From: Bacteroidales bacterium
GTDB taxonomy: Bacteria > Bacteroidota > Bacteroidia > Bacteroidales > UBA3824
DNA: 43,425 bases
Reading direction: 5' to 3'
Assembly: GCA_017651345.1 (NCBI GenBank)
Contig: JAGCDD010000148.1
Location: 1-43,425, forward strand
This document shows, in pieces, positions 1 to 9,251 of the stretch (within the stretch, counting starts at the first letter, position 1; each line of letters opens with the position of its first letter). The notes beneath the pieces were generated by a model. That model was not told the DNA's origin and searched no databases. It saw only the letters and a list, made by a program, of their open reading frames with translations. The position numbers and the translations under genes are program-made.

Positions 1-1773
1 CCTTCAGCCGAACACGGTAAGCACACCATTGTAATGGATTTGGAATTGGTATTGAATGATAATGATAATCCTAACAACTACTGTTTCTTCCGCCGAGACA
101 ACGAAACATATTATACCAAAAACTGGTTGTACCAAGGAGAGGACAAATACACAGGCGAAATCATCCCTGTAGAAATCACCCTCACCGAAGAGATGTTTTA
201 CCTAACATTTCCAAAAGAGCGGCCTTTCGATGGTACTAACCTTGTGTACGACCATTTAGGCAAGATAGTCAACCCCGACAATCCCCAGATGTTCCTCGCT
301 AACCCCGAATATATGATTAATGGTAACTTTCAAATTACTAATGCATTATACAAGAGTGCAGAAGTAACCGACCCAGACCCAAATAGTATTATTCTCACTA
401 TAAAGAACCTCTCTGGCAACTACATTATCAATAACCTCGGCGATGGCAACACGTTTGCTATCTCTGGCAATATCACACCTGCCGAGCTTGATATTCAATT
501 CGCACCCGAAGACTTTAAAGACAATATCACCTTCCAACGTCAATACAACTCCGAAGACGCTTCGGCAGAGATTAAAACGGCTAAGTTCTCTAAAGACGGA
601 CACAATTTTATCATCACCGATGCAAAATTTGTCGACAACAGCGCAGGTAACGAAAAGCAAATTGCCGTTTACATAGAACTCGACGACAATAACCCCAACT
701 ACGAGCTCAAAAACTCAACATTTAATATCTCCGGCGGAAAAATTTGGGACTACGCCACTATCGCGCTCAACAATAATAAATTTGCAGAAGGCAAAGCAAC
801 CATTGGCACCGACATTATTGCCACAGCCACCTACAACGAACAAAACATTGAGGGAACGTTTACATACACTCCCGCTACAGGTACTCAGCTTACACAAGGA
901 ACACACGAAATCACCGCCACATTTAACTCAGCATGCGATTATATTGAATCAAGTACCCAAAAATTCATCGTTGTGGTAAATGGTTCTGCCATAATCGTAA
1001 AAGGAGAATCTATCCAGCAAAAAGACAATCAAACTGAATATTGTATCAACGGCGTTAACGGATTAGAGCTTAAGTATACTAAAATATCAGGCGATATCAA
1101 TAGGTTCAAAATTGAAATTGAGGGAGAAGAAAAGCTTTCTGAAGCTATGTCGGATAATAAAGGTGAAAGAATTAACGACACAATCATCTACGTTAATATT
1201 CCCTCAGATGCCAAACCCGGCATATACCACGGCACTATCCAATTCTTTGGCGAGGACGTAGAGTCAGACAAATACCCCTTTGAAATAACGGTGTATATGC
1301 CTAAATCAATTGTCAAATATCTATATCACAATGTGATATTTGTCGACAACCACGAAAACCTATTCTCCGATTATCAATGGTACAAAAACGGCGAAAAAAT
1401 CGATGGTGCCACCCGTCAATATTATTACGAAAAGGTTCTCGACGGCAATTATTATGTGGTATGCAAAACCAACAGCGGCATACAATTAAAATCGTGTCCG
1501 GTTGAAGGAGAATTATCTGCAAAACTCTCAGTATCATCAGTAAAAGTATATCCCAACCCCGCCAAAGCCGACATACCATTCAACTTAGAGCTTGTGGGCG
1601 GCAACGGTAACTACGCCGGCACCGAAATGTTGATTTACAACAACTCTGGAAACCTCGTTAAGCACATCACCAATATAACCGACATCATCACCCTGACACT
1701 TCCGCAAGGCAACTACTCTGGTGCTCTATTTTTCAACGGCGAAAAGACTGGGTTTAAGATTATTGTAAAATAA
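1..1773 (+). CDS. T9SS-sorted secreted protein, 5' end missing
   Basis: The reading frame is open to the first base of the window, so this is the last 590 residues of a longer protein. The last ~80 residues carry the pattern VKVYPNPAKADIPF, a short strand-rich module and a final KIIVK, which matches the T9SS type A sorting domain that sends proteins through the outer membrane to the cell surface. A stretch around window residues 250-330 reads like a bacterial Ig-like/MBG module (ATATYNEQ, GTFTYTPATG, GTHEITATF). No catalytic motif is visible. The next gene starts 6 bases after the stop, so the two are probably co-transcribed. The N-terminal function lies outside the window; adhesin or surface scaffold is only a guess. 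Confidence 0.8.
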   Translation, partial: PSAEHGKHTIVMDLELVLNDNDNPNNYCFFRRDNETYYTKNWLYQGEDKYTGEIIPVEITLTEEMFYLTFPKERPFDGTNLVYDHLGKIVNPDNPQMFLANPEYMINGNFQITNALYKSAEVTDPDPNSIILTIKNLSGNYIINNLGDGNTFAISGNITPAELDIQFAPEDFKDNITFQRQYNSEDASAEIKTAKFSKDGHNFIITDAKFVDNSAGNEKQIAVYIELDDNNPNYELKNSTFNISGGKIWDYATIALNNNKFAEGKATIGTDIIATATYNEQNIEGTFTYTPATGTQLTQGTHEITATFNSACDYIESSTQKFIVVVNGSAIIVKGESIQQKDNQTEYCINGVNGLELKYTKISGDINRFKIEIEGEEKLSEAMSDNKGERINDTIIYVNIPSDAKPGIYHGTIQFFGEDVESDKYPFEITVYMPKSIVKYLYHNVIFVDNHENLFSDYQWYKNGEKIDGATRQYYYEKVLDGNYYVVCKTNSGIQLKSCPVEGELSAKLSVSSVKVYPNPAKADIPFNLELVGGNGNYAGTEMLIYNNSGNLVKHITNITDIITLTLPQGNYSGALFFNGEKTGFKIIVK

Positions 1774-1779
1774 ATTTTA

Positions 1780-2940
1780 ATGAAACTAATACTATTATTG
1801 CTAACCTGCTGGCTTGCCATAGCTAATGCAACGGCTCAGCCCGATACCAACGATTTAAGAATCAGCGTTCTCACCTGTGCCGACGGCGACCAGATGTACG
1901 CTTCGTTTGGGCATTGCGCCATTAGAGCCAAAAGCGTTAACCGTGGTTTTGATTTTGTGTACAACTACGGTATGTTTAACTATAAGCAAAAGTCGTTTTA
2001 CTTGAAATTTGTGCGTGGATTTTTAAATTACCACGTGTCGTACAGCGATTATGCACGTTTTTGCCTCGAATATGTGCGCGACGGTCGTGAAATCAAAGAG
2101 CAGGTGCTAAACCTCAACGCCCAGCAGCGTCAGGCGGTGTTCGATTTTCTTAATTGGAACTGCCTTGAAGAAAACCGTTACTACCGCTACAATTTTCTCG
2201 AAGACAACTGCGCCACACGAATCCGCGATATTGTAGAAAACACCTGCGGATCGGATGTTCACCTTGCTAAGATTGAATATACCGAGAGTTTCCGCGATAT
2301 GATACATTCGCACCTTGGCGAAATGCCGTGGTTTCGTTTTGGTGTAGACCTGCTTATGGGTTTGCCCGTTGACCGCAAAGCCGACAGCCGCACTGCAATG
2401 TTTTTGCCCGAACACGTTTTTACCACTCTCGAAAAATCTACCATCAACCACAACGGCGTTGACCAGCCACTTATTTCCGAAACCAACACTCTGCTCAAAG
2501 CCGACCCTGTGAACAAAACCGACATCTGCACCTACCTTTCGCCATCGCTGATTTTTTGGCTGATATTTGCAGTGCTGGCATTGTCTACCTACTACGAAAT
2601 TGTAAAACACAAACACCGCGCTTGGATCGACCGCACTCTGCTCATCATTGTGGGTTTGTTTGGTCTGCTGTTTCTCTTTATGTGGTTTGGCACCGAGCAC
2701 ACAGTTACCAAAGGAAACCTCAACCTGCTGTGGGCACTGCCTACTCACATTGTCGCGGCTTTTGCAATAAAAAGCCAAAATGCACTTTGGAAAAAATACT
2801 TTCTTATTGCCGCCGTTATTACATTAGCTGTGATGGTGCTGTCGCCATTGCTACCCCAACAGTTCGACGTGGGCAACTATCCGCTTATGTGCATTCTTAT
2901 ACTGCGCCTTGCATATATCGCTAAACTAAAACAGAATTAA
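1780..2940 (+). CDS. DUF4105 (Lnb N-terminal-like) membrane protein
   Basis: A 386-residue protein with a signal peptide (residues 1-19, ending ANATAQ), a periplasmic domain, and about five membrane helices from residue ~250 to the C terminus. The periplasmic part matches DUF4105: a GHCAIR motif with His45 and a DNCATR motif with Cys144, the expected His/Cys pair of this NlpC/P60-like fold. The family is thought to contain cysteine-hydrolase-like enzymes, but the substrate is unknown. It lies 6 bases after a T9SS cargo gene and 22 bases before another exported protein, suggesting one envelope operon. The family call is firm; the enzymatic role is inference. Confidence 0.85.
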   Translation: MKLILLLLTCWLAIANATAQPDTNDLRISVLTCADGDQMYASFGHCAIRAKSVNRGFDFVYNYGMFNYKQKSFYLKFVRGFLNYHVSYSDYARFCLEYVRDGREIKEQVLNLNAQQRQAVFDFLNWNCLEENRYYRYNFLEDNCATRIRDIVENTCGSDVHLAKIEYTESFRDMIHSHLGEMPWFRFGVDLLMGLPVDRKADSRTAMFLPEHVFTTLEKSTINHNGVDQPLISETNTLLKADPVNKTDICTYLSPSLIFWLIFAVLALSTYYEIVKHKHRAWIDRTLLIIVGLFGLLFLFMWFGTEHTVTKGNLNLLWALPTHIVAAFAIKSQNALWKKYFLIAAVITLAVMVLSPLLPQQFDVGNYPLMCILILRLAYIAKLKQN

Positions 2941-2962
2941 ATTCAGACACCTTATATTATAT

Positions 2963-4858
2963 ATGAATATATTAACAAAAACTATCACCACCGCGCTTTT
3001 AACCGCCACGCCATTTATGCTAATGGCTCAAAATGTGGTAACTGCAAGCGCCGAATACCGCAAAAGCGTAAAATACGATTTCAACGCCGAATGGCACTAT
3101 CTTTCGTCAGAACTATATCTGTTTAATGCACATAGTTTTAGCCCGTTGCTACAAGAGCTCTACTATTCGCCAAAAAAGAAGAAAAAGCCCGACGATATTC
3201 AAAACATCCTCATCACTGCAAAAATCGAAGGCAACACTCTCGCCGGTATCACCTACCCTATCTACAATTTTAATGTGGATAATTCGCAGGGCGATATGCG
3301 CACTTTTACCGCTGCCAACTACGAAGCGGTAAACATTATCGACAACCTGCCCCTTTCGTCGGTTGCCGGTGGAAAAATTGATGCCGAAATCAATGTAGAC
3401 ATCATCACGGGCGACAATCCCAACCGTCTGTTTGATTTTGTGGCAGAGCAGCTTACCAATATTTCGGCTTTTGCCACGCCATTATCAGCAACAAAGACTC
3501 TTGTGGGCGAACTCGGCTCGCTTATCAAAGCCAAAAGCGGCAAAAAAGAATACCGTTTTAGTTCTACCGTAAGACTTTACGAAGAGCAAGATTTCAACAA
3601 ACGTATCTGCGGAGTGTCGGTTTACACGCTTTTGCCATCGCAGAGCGAAGGTTCGGGCGCAGATTTTAGCGGTCTCGACTCGTATTTAGACACCGCCGCC
3701 AATCCGCAGCTAAACCGAAACCTTATCCAGCAACTTATCAACCAAACCAAATACCCCTTTATCGTAGCTGTAAACTACAAATCTAAATATATCTCTGAGC
3801 CGGTAATTGGCGACGAAATCACCACCGAATCTATCGAAGCCCGAAACGTAAAAGCCAAACGAAACTACGAAAACGGACTTATTAACAGCGAAATTTATCA
3901 GCAAGAAACTCGCCTGTCGGAATATCTTACCCAGTTTGTGCAGCTAAAAAACAGCATCAACAACTATATGCTCAACGCCAAAAACCGAACCACCGACGAT
4001 TTTGGCAAAATGTACTCTGCCATTCTTTCCGACTACCGAACCATGCGCCATACTGCCATGGCTCGCAATCGCGAATTTGCCAAAAACCCGCTATACAACA
4101 ATGAGTTTAAGCCCATCTACCAATCTGTGATGCGCACTGCCGAAATTTACTTAGACGGCGACAACACCACCAAAAATATCAAAAACATTGCTAAAATGAT
4201 GGCAGATTATGGCGACCGTCATCCGCAAAAAACCGACTCGGCTCAAAACGAATTAGCTTTGCGCACCCTCCACTCCGTAAAATTTCCTTCGGGCGAAAGT
4301 GTCAACGATATTGAAGAACTCAACGTGCTAATCTCTAAGATAGAAGAACGTCAATATTCACAAGTGTTTGCGGGCAAAATCAGCCGTCTAAAAATGATGA
4401 TGCCATCGCCTGCAGCCACCGAATATTGCGAAAAACTCAAAGATGCGGTAAACGCCACATACTGCCGCCGCTGCCGCACCGAAGCCGACTCTGCCATTGC
4501 CGTATATTCGCGCCGATTAGAGCAAACCAAGCGCAACACCGCTATCAAATACCTCAACGCCAACATCTCCTCAGCCCGCGACAGCCTCTTCTACATGTTG
4601 AAAAAAGAGGAGACATTCAGCAAAAATTTTGAAAACGAATATCCCGACAGCAAACCTGCCGACGCTCAATTTTTATACGAAGATTTTGAAAAACTAAAAC
4701 TACTACGCCAAAATCTACAAAACGCTATCGCTACAGATGTCAACGGAGCTAAAACCTCCGAAATCGAAACCTTAGCCGACGAAATTCAAACAGCCACAAG
4801 CGAAATAAACAATCTTTGGAACTCGCTGTGCGCAAAAAATCCCAAAATGTGCCAATAA
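2963..4858 (+). CDS. Exported protein of unknown function, 631 aa
   Basis: The N terminus is a clear signal peptide (ends FMLMAQN), so the protein is exported. The first ~230 residues look strand-rich. From about residue 290 the sequence becomes helical and charged, with spaced Lys/Glu and many Asn residues, as in coiled-coil or helical-bundle proteins. There is a basic run (KKKKKPDD) near residue 72. I recognise no family. It follows the DUF4105 gene by 22 bases and precedes porP/sprF by 137 bases, so an envelope or secretion-related job is plausible from context only. Confidence 0.8.
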   Translation: MNILTKTITTALLTATPFMLMAQNVVTASAEYRKSVKYDFNAEWHYLSSELYLFNAHSFSPLLQELYYSPKKKKKPDDIQNILITAKIEGNTLAGITYPIYNFNVDNSQGDMRTFTAANYEAVNIIDNLPLSSVAGGKIDAEINVDIITGDNPNRLFDFVAEQLTNISAFATPLSATKTLVGELGSLIKAKSGKKEYRFSSTVRLYEEQDFNKRICGVSVYTLLPSQSEGSGADFSGLDSYLDTAANPQLNRNLIQQLINQTKYPFIVAVNYKSKYISEPVIGDEITTESIEARNVKAKRNYENGLINSEIYQQETRLSEYLTQFVQLKNSINNYMLNAKNRTTDDFGKMYSAILSDYRTMRHTAMARNREFAKNPLYNNEFKPIYQSVMRTAEIYLDGDNTTKNIKNIAKMMADYGDRHPQKTDSAQNELALRTLHSVKFPSGESVNDIEELNVLISKIEERQYSQVFAGKISRLKMMMPSPAATEYCEKLKDAVNATYCRRCRTEADSAIAVYSRRLEQTKRNTAIKYLNANISSARDSLFYMLKKEETFSKNFENEYPDSKPADAQFLYEDFEKLKLLRQNLQNAIATDVNGAKTSEIETLADEIQTATSEINNLWNSLCAKNPKMCQ

Positions 4859-4995
4859 TATCATTATCACTTGGTTCGATATTTGAGGATTTTTTGTTAA
4901 ATTGTGAATGAAAAAACACGGTAGTTTTTTTTAACATTTTTATAATAATGGAACAAAAAACTGCGTTTATGATTTAGGCAGAAAAAAAACCGACT

Positions 4996-6033
4996 ATGTT
5001 GAAATTAAGAGATACATTAACGATAAAGTTAGCTGTAATGCTGATAATGATACTATCGGCGGCTAACACAAAAGCGCAAATAATACAGTTTTCGCAGTTT
5101 TATTCGTGTCCGCTGTTTTTGGCACCCTCATACGCAGGAGCCATCGACGCAAGCCGCGTGGTAGTCAACTATCGCAACCAGTGGCCCGAAGCCGGCACTT
5201 TCAACACCTACGCTGCAAGTTACGACCAGCACCTCTACAAAATCAAAAGCGGTATTGGATTAATGCTTATGCGCGACGAGGCTGGCGACGGCAACCTTGC
5301 ACTTACAGTTGCCGACCTTTGCTATTCGTGGTATACCAAAGTATCGCGCGATTGGACTGTACGCCCGGGTATCTCGTTTAAATACAACAAACGAAGCATC
5401 GATTTTGAAAAACTTATATTCGGCGACATGATCGACGAAAAAGGCGAAGTAAAACATGGTACTGCCGAAGCTGGTCCAAGCACCAACAAACCCTACACCG
5501 ATATGCAAGTGTCGTGTATCGGATACAGCGAAAAATACTGGGGCGGTCTTTCGGTCGACCATCTTCTCCGTCCAAAAGCTTCGCTCTACAACGACGACTC
5601 ATATCGCGAAGATATGAAAATCTCTGTTTTTGGCGGTGCTAAGTTTTTTATTGGTGCTACTCCCACAGGTCGCGGACGTAGAAACAAAGACGATATGCAA
5701 AGCGTTTCGGTAACAGCATTATACGAATATTCAAAACTATCCGACCAATTGAGCGTTGGCGCATATTGGAACAAATTGCCGTTTACTCTCGGTATGTGGG
5801 TACGCGGTATTCCTATCGCAGTACGTAGCGAAAGTTACGGCAACTTAGATGCTATCATTCTTTTGCTCGGATACAAGATTTTCGACCTCCACATCGGTTA
5901 CAGTTACGACTTTTCAGTTGGCGAGCTTCTCTCTACCACTGGCGGTTCTCACGAAATTTCGGTTATGTACGAATTTCAGCCAAAAGCCAAGGCTAAAAAA
6001 CGCCACGCTGCTATATCTTGTCCGAAATTGTAA
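4996..6033 (+). CDS. PorP/SprF family T9SS membrane protein
   Basis: A 345-residue outer-membrane beta-barrel protein with a signal peptide (ends ANTKAQ). The start of the mature part (FSQFYSCPLFLAPSYAGA) is the hallmark of the PorP/SprF family, followed by VVNYRNQWP and repeated amphipathic strands (GIGLMLMRDEAG, GISFKYNK, LSVGAYW, DLHIGYSYDFSVG). The family is part of, or a partner of, type IX secretion and gliding machinery; many genomes hold several copies, each often beside the surface protein it serves. The 137-base AT-rich leader suggests its own promoter, though no clean TAnnTTTG box is visible. A hairpin follows the stop. Confidence 0.92.
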   Translation: MLKLRDTLTIKLAVMLIMILSAANTKAQIIQFSQFYSCPLFLAPSYAGAIDASRVVVNYRNQWPEAGTFNTYAASYDQHLYKIKSGIGLMLMRDEAGDGNLALTVADLCYSWYTKVSRDWTVRPGISFKYNKRSIDFEKLIFGDMIDEKGEVKHGTAEAGPSTNKPYTDMQVSCIGYSEKYWGGLSVDHLLRPKASLYNDDSYREDMKISVFGGAKFFIGATPTGRGRRNKDDMQSVSVTALYEYSKLSDQLSVGAYWNKLPFTLGMWVRGIPIAVRSESYGNLDAIILLLGYKIFDLHIGYSYDFSVGELLSTTGGSHEISVMYEFQPKAKAKKRHAAISCPKL

Positions 6034-6040
6034 TTGGGGT

Positions 6041-6071
6041 GCGGACGGCTCGTCCGCCTAAATTATTTTTT
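6041..6071 (+). terminator. Hairpin terminator after porP/sprF
   Basis: A perfect 7-bp stem (GCGGACG / CGTCCGC, 6041-6047 and 6051-6057) with a 3-base loop is followed by an AT-rich run with six T residues. It sits between two convergent genes and overlaps the 3' end of the sugar kinase gene. The T run serves the + strand; there is no T run on the - strand side. Confidence 0.65.
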
Positions 6072-6974
6072 AGCAATATAATTATAATTACTAAGGCAAA
6101 CCTCCTGAGCAAATCTCGTAGCTACCTCCATAATATCCTTCAATATCTCAGCACTAACCCCATTGCGTAGTTGCTCCAATCCGATATTGTGCTTTACCAA
6201 TCCGTAAACAATACCTGCGTTAAAATTGTCGCCTGCGCCTATTGTGCTTACAGGTGTAATTTTTGGCGCGTCACATTCCACCACATTGCCTTTATGATCG
6301 CACCTACAACCCTTTGCACCCATTGTGTAGAATATTGTAGCATTTGGGTTGATATTGCGCAACGCCTTTAAAGCCGAATCAAAATCATTTGCATTAAAAA
6401 TAAGCGCAAAATCCTCATCGCTACCCTTGATAATAGAAGCCGCCTTGATGTTTTCTTCGATAAAAGGCATCACCTTGGGCAAATCGGGCAAATGCGGTGC
6501 GCGGAAATTGGGGTCGTAAACAATTACCACACCTTTATTAATAGCATCATTAATCAATCGGCACATTCCACTGCGGATTTCGGGCATAATACCATAAAAC
6601 GAACCAAAAAGAAGAATATCATCTTCGGCAAAGTCCGAAACAAAAAGTTCGTCGTGGCATTTGCCCGGACGGCTCTTGTAAAACTGATAACGTGCATTCT
6701 TGTGCTCGTCTAAAAAAGCAAGAGCCACCGAAGTTTTCATTCCGTGGTCGTCGATAACGCAACGAGGTTCTACCCCATTATCGATAAGAAATCTTTTGAT
6801 ATTTTCGCCGAGCATATCGCTGCAAAAATCGGTAAGGAAACGCGGATTAAGACCAAGACGTCCCAAAGAGACCGAAGAATTGAGCACCGAGCCACCCGGA
6901 TTGCCACCTGTAGGCACGCCATTTTCAAAAATAATGTCGAAAACTGTTTCGCCAGCTGTATGAATTTTTACCAT
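6063..6974 (-). CDS. PfkB family carbohydrate kinase (fructokinase-like)
   Basis: A 303-residue cytoplasmic ribokinase/PfkB-fold sugar kinase. Visible signatures are the N-terminal substrate-binding glycine motif GGNPGGSVLN (residues 23-32), DPNFR (154-158), and the C-terminal GAGDNFNAG (246-254) with the predicted catalytic base Asp249. Length is normal for the family. Fructose is the likeliest substrate in Bacteroidetes homologues, but ribose or other sugars cannot be excluded from sequence alone. It is a single gene, convergent with porP/sprF and divergent from the NtrC-like regulator, so it has no operon partner to indicate a pathway. Confidence 0.88.
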   Translation of the reverse strand: MVKIHTAGETVFDIIFENGVPTGGNPGGSVLNSSVSLGRLGLNPRFLTDFCSDMLGENIKRFLIDNGVEPRCVIDDHGMKTSVALAFLDEHKNARYQFYKSRPGKCHDELFVSDFAEDDILLFGSFYGIMPEIRSGMCRLINDAINKGVVIVYDPNFRAPHLPDLPKVMPFIEENIKAASIIKGSDEDFALIFNANDFDSALKALRNINPNATIFYTMGAKGCRCDHKGNVVECDAPKITPVSTIGAGDNFNAGIVYGLVKHNIGLEQLRNGVSAEILKDIMEVATRFAQEVCLSNYNYIAKK

Positions 6975-7017
6975 AAATATTAAAAATAAATGTTATTATG
7001 TAAAAATAAGTAATTTT

Positions 7018-7051
7018 TTTGTTCTACGAATCAATATTCGTTGTATATTTG
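7018..7051 (+). promoter_or_regulatory. Predicted promoter of the NtrC-like regulator
   Basis: TTTG at 7018-7021 and TATATTTG at 7044-7051 fit the Bacteroidetes sigma-ABfr -33 (TTTG) and -7 (TAnnTTTG) elements with a 22-base spacer, slightly longer than the usual 19-21. The start codon is 20 bases downstream. Confidence 0.6.
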
Positions 7052-7071
7052 TAAAGAAAAAAATAGACATT

Positions 7072-8235
7072 ATGGCAAAAATACTTATAATAGACGATGA
7101 ACGTGCTATCAGAGTCACACTTAAAGATATTCTGTCGTACGAAGGACACGAAGTTGATTTAGCAGTAGACGGATTTGAAGGCTTAGACAAACTATCTAAC
7201 AACAAGTACGACATTGTATTGTGCGACATCAAGATGCCCAAAATGGACGGCATAGAAGTGCTTTCGGAAATTGTGGCACGCAAATTTGATGTTACAGTAG
7301 TGATGATTTCGGGACACGGCACTGTAGAAACCGCTGTTGAGGCTATCAAAAAAGGAGCTTACGACTTTATTGAAAAACCGCTCGACCTCAACCGCCTGCT
7401 TGTGGTAATCAAAAACGCCACCGAACGCGTTGACCACGTGGCAGAAATCAAAGTACTTAAACAAAAACTCAACCGCAAATACGAAATGGTGGGCGAATCT
7501 CCTGCCATCCGACATATCAAAGAAATTATCGAACGTGTGGCTCCCACCGATGCCCGCGTACTTATACAAGGCGAAAACGGAACAGGAAAAGAAATCGTTT
7601 CGCGATGGCTTCACGAAAAAAGCAACCGCAAAGACGGTCCGTTTATCGAAGTTAACTGCGCCGCCATTCCTTCCGAACTTATCGAAAGCGAACTTTTTGG
7701 ACACGAAAAAGGCTCGTTTACTGGCGCAAGCAAACAACAGAAAGGCAAGTTTGAAGCCGCCGACAATGGCACAATCTTCCTCGACGAAATTGGCGACATG
7801 AGTCTTGCCGCTCAAGCCAAAGTGCTCCGCGTATTGCAAGAAAACAAAATTCTTCGCGTGGGTAGCGACAAAGAGATTATAATCAATGTGCGCGTAATTG
7901 CCGCCACCAACAAAAACCTCAAAGAAGAGATTGCCGCCGGACGTTTCCGCGAAGACCTTTATCACCGCCTAAGCGTTATAATCATACAAATGCCTTCGCT
8001 CAACGAACGTTTGGAAGATATTCCGCTATTGGTAGACTATTTTAACAATCAGATTTCGGGAGAATATTACTCTGCGCCCAAGGTGTTTACACCCGATGCC
8101 ATCGAAGAACTTCAAAAGATCAAATGGACGGGCAACATCCGCGAATTCCGCAATGTGCTCGAACGCCTTATCATTCTCTGTGGCAACGAAATCACTGCTA
8201 AAGATATTCTTACATACGCATCTCCTTTAGCTTAA
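7072..8235 (+). CDS. Sigma-54-type response regulator lacking a DNA-binding domain
   Basis: A 387-residue NtrC-like protein. The receiver domain (1-120) has acidic residues Asp8/Asp9, phosphoacceptor Asp52 and Lys102. The AAA+ domain (~140-370) has Walker A GENGTGKE (167-174), a GSFTGA loop (214-219; the sigma-54-contacting GAFTGA with a serine), Walker B GTIFLDEI (233-240) and an arginine-finger region around FREDLYHRL (292-300). The protein ends about 15 residues after the AAA+ lid, so the usual Fis-type helix-turn-helix is absent. It may activate sigma-54 from solution, as FlgR-like regulators do. The stop overlaps the next start (TAATG), tying it to the DUF58 gene. No partner histidine kinase is adjacent. 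Confidence 0.93.
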   Translation: MAKILIIDDERAIRVTLKDILSYEGHEVDLAVDGFEGLDKLSNNKYDIVLCDIKMPKMDGIEVLSEIVARKFDVTVVMISGHGTVETAVEAIKKGAYDFIEKPLDLNRLLVVIKNATERVDHVAEIKVLKQKLNRKYEMVGESPAIRHIKEIIERVAPTDARVLIQGENGTGKEIVSRWLHEKSNRKDGPFIEVNCAAIPSELIESELFGHEKGSFTGASKQQKGKFEAADNGTIFLDEIGDMSLAAQAKVLRVLQENKILRVGSDKEIIINVRVIAATNKNLKEEIAAGRFREDLYHRLSVIIIQMPSLNERLEDIPLLVDYFNNQISGEYYSAPKVFTPDAIEELQKIKWTGNIREFRNVLERLIILCGNEITAKDILTYASPLA

Positions 8236-9155
8236 TGATACAGCGGCTGACCGACATAGCAGACCTCAACAATCTGGAACTTGTGGCAGCTCACGTTACC
8301 GAAGGCTTTATGACGGGCTTGCATAAGAGCCCGTTTCATGGTTTTTCGGCAGAATTTAACGAGCACCGCCTTTACAACAAGGGCGAAAGCACACGCCATA
8401 TCGATTGGAAACTCTTTGCCCGCACCGACAAACTTTTTGTAAAGCGTTACGAAGAGGAAACCAACTTGCGATGCTACATTCTTATTGATACCTCGCCATC
8501 AATGCGATACAAAGGCAACGGCGCAAAATTCAATAAGTTAGAGTTTTCGGCTGTGTGCGCTTCGGCTATTATAAATTTGCTCCGCACTCAGCGCGATGCA
8601 GTGGCGTTGACTCTCTTTGACCGCAATATCTATTTTTCGAGCGATGCCAAAGTGTCGACAGTGCATGCCAAAATGCTGTTTTCTACACTTCAAAAAAACA
8701 TAGCAGAACCCTCCTCTCCTATTGCGCCCGAAACTTCGGGTTCGATAGCGCAATGCCTTCACACCATTGCCGAAAGCATTCACAAGCGTTCGATGGTGCT
8801 GATATTTAGCGATATGTTTGATAATGCAAACGAAGAAGAGGTGTTTGCGGGACTTCAACACCTACGCCATGCCAAGCACGATGTGGTGCTGTTCCATGTG
8901 CTCAACCGTGGTGCAGAGCTTGAATTCAACTTTGAAAACCGTCCTTACAAATTTGTGGATATGGAAACTGGCGAAACAGTAGCCCTCAATCCGTTGGAAT
9001 ACAAAGAAACCTACCGAAAACTTTCGTCAGATTTTTGCAACCGACTAAAACAACACTGCGGAATATACAATATGGATTACGTAGAAGCCGACATAGCCAA
9101 AACTTTTAAAGAGATACTTGCGCCATATCTGCTCAAACGTGCCGTATTGCATTAA
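8235..9155 (+). CDS. DUF58 domain protein (vWA-like)
   Basis: A 306-residue cytoplasmic protein of the DUF58 family. The typical N-terminal stretch GFMTGLHKSPFHGFSAEF, the YNKGESTRHIDWKLFARTDKLFVK core, and a MIDAS-like DTSPSM (Asp85 onward) within a von Willebrand A-like fold are all visible. DUF58 proteins normally work with a MoxR AAA+ ATPase, often in Bat operons, in envelope or stress functions that are poorly defined. Here the start codon overlaps the stop of a sigma-54-type AAA+ regulator (TAATG) and no MoxR or Bat gene is in the window. A strong 11-bp hairpin lies 31 bases downstream. Confidence 0.9.
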   Translation: MIQRLTDIADLNNLELVAAHVTEGFMTGLHKSPFHGFSAEFNEHRLYNKGESTRHIDWKLFARTDKLFVKRYEEETNLRCYILIDTSPSMRYKGNGAKFNKLEFSAVCASAIINLLRTQRDAVALTLFDRNIYFSSDAKVSTVHAKMLFSTLQKNIAEPSSPIAPETSGSIAQCLHTIAESIHKRSMVLIFSDMFDNANEEEVFAGLQHLRHAKHDVVLFHVLNRGAELEFNFENRPYKFVDMETGETVALNPLEYKETYRKLSSDFCNRLKQHCGIYNMDYVEADIAKTFKEILAPYLLKRAVLH

Positions 9156-9186
9156 AACATAGAAGAAGTCTTACCCAATATAAAAA

Positions 9187-9225
9187 CCCCGTACATCTTG
9201 CACTTTTGCACAATGATGTACGGGG
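9187..9225. terminator. Bidirectional hairpin between convergent genes
   Basis: A perfect 11-bp inverted repeat (CCCCGTACATC at 9187-9197 and GATGTACGGGG at 9215-9225) with a 17-base loop lies between the DUF58 gene and the convergent lipoprotein gene. Five A residues precede it, giving a short T run on the - strand; the + side lacks a clear T run. Confidence 0.7.
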
Positions 9226-9251
9226 TGAATAATAAAGTATGGGAAAACTAT

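Noticed and set aside
2107-2778. A 223-codon open frame on the - strand inside the DUF4105 gene.
   Set aside because: The + strand gene has a signal peptide, the His/Cys motifs and membrane helices; the antisense frame has none.
7192-7965. A 257-codon open frame on the - strand inside the NtrC-like regulator.
   Set aside because: The + strand has all motifs of a known family across this range; the antisense frame has no recognisable domain.
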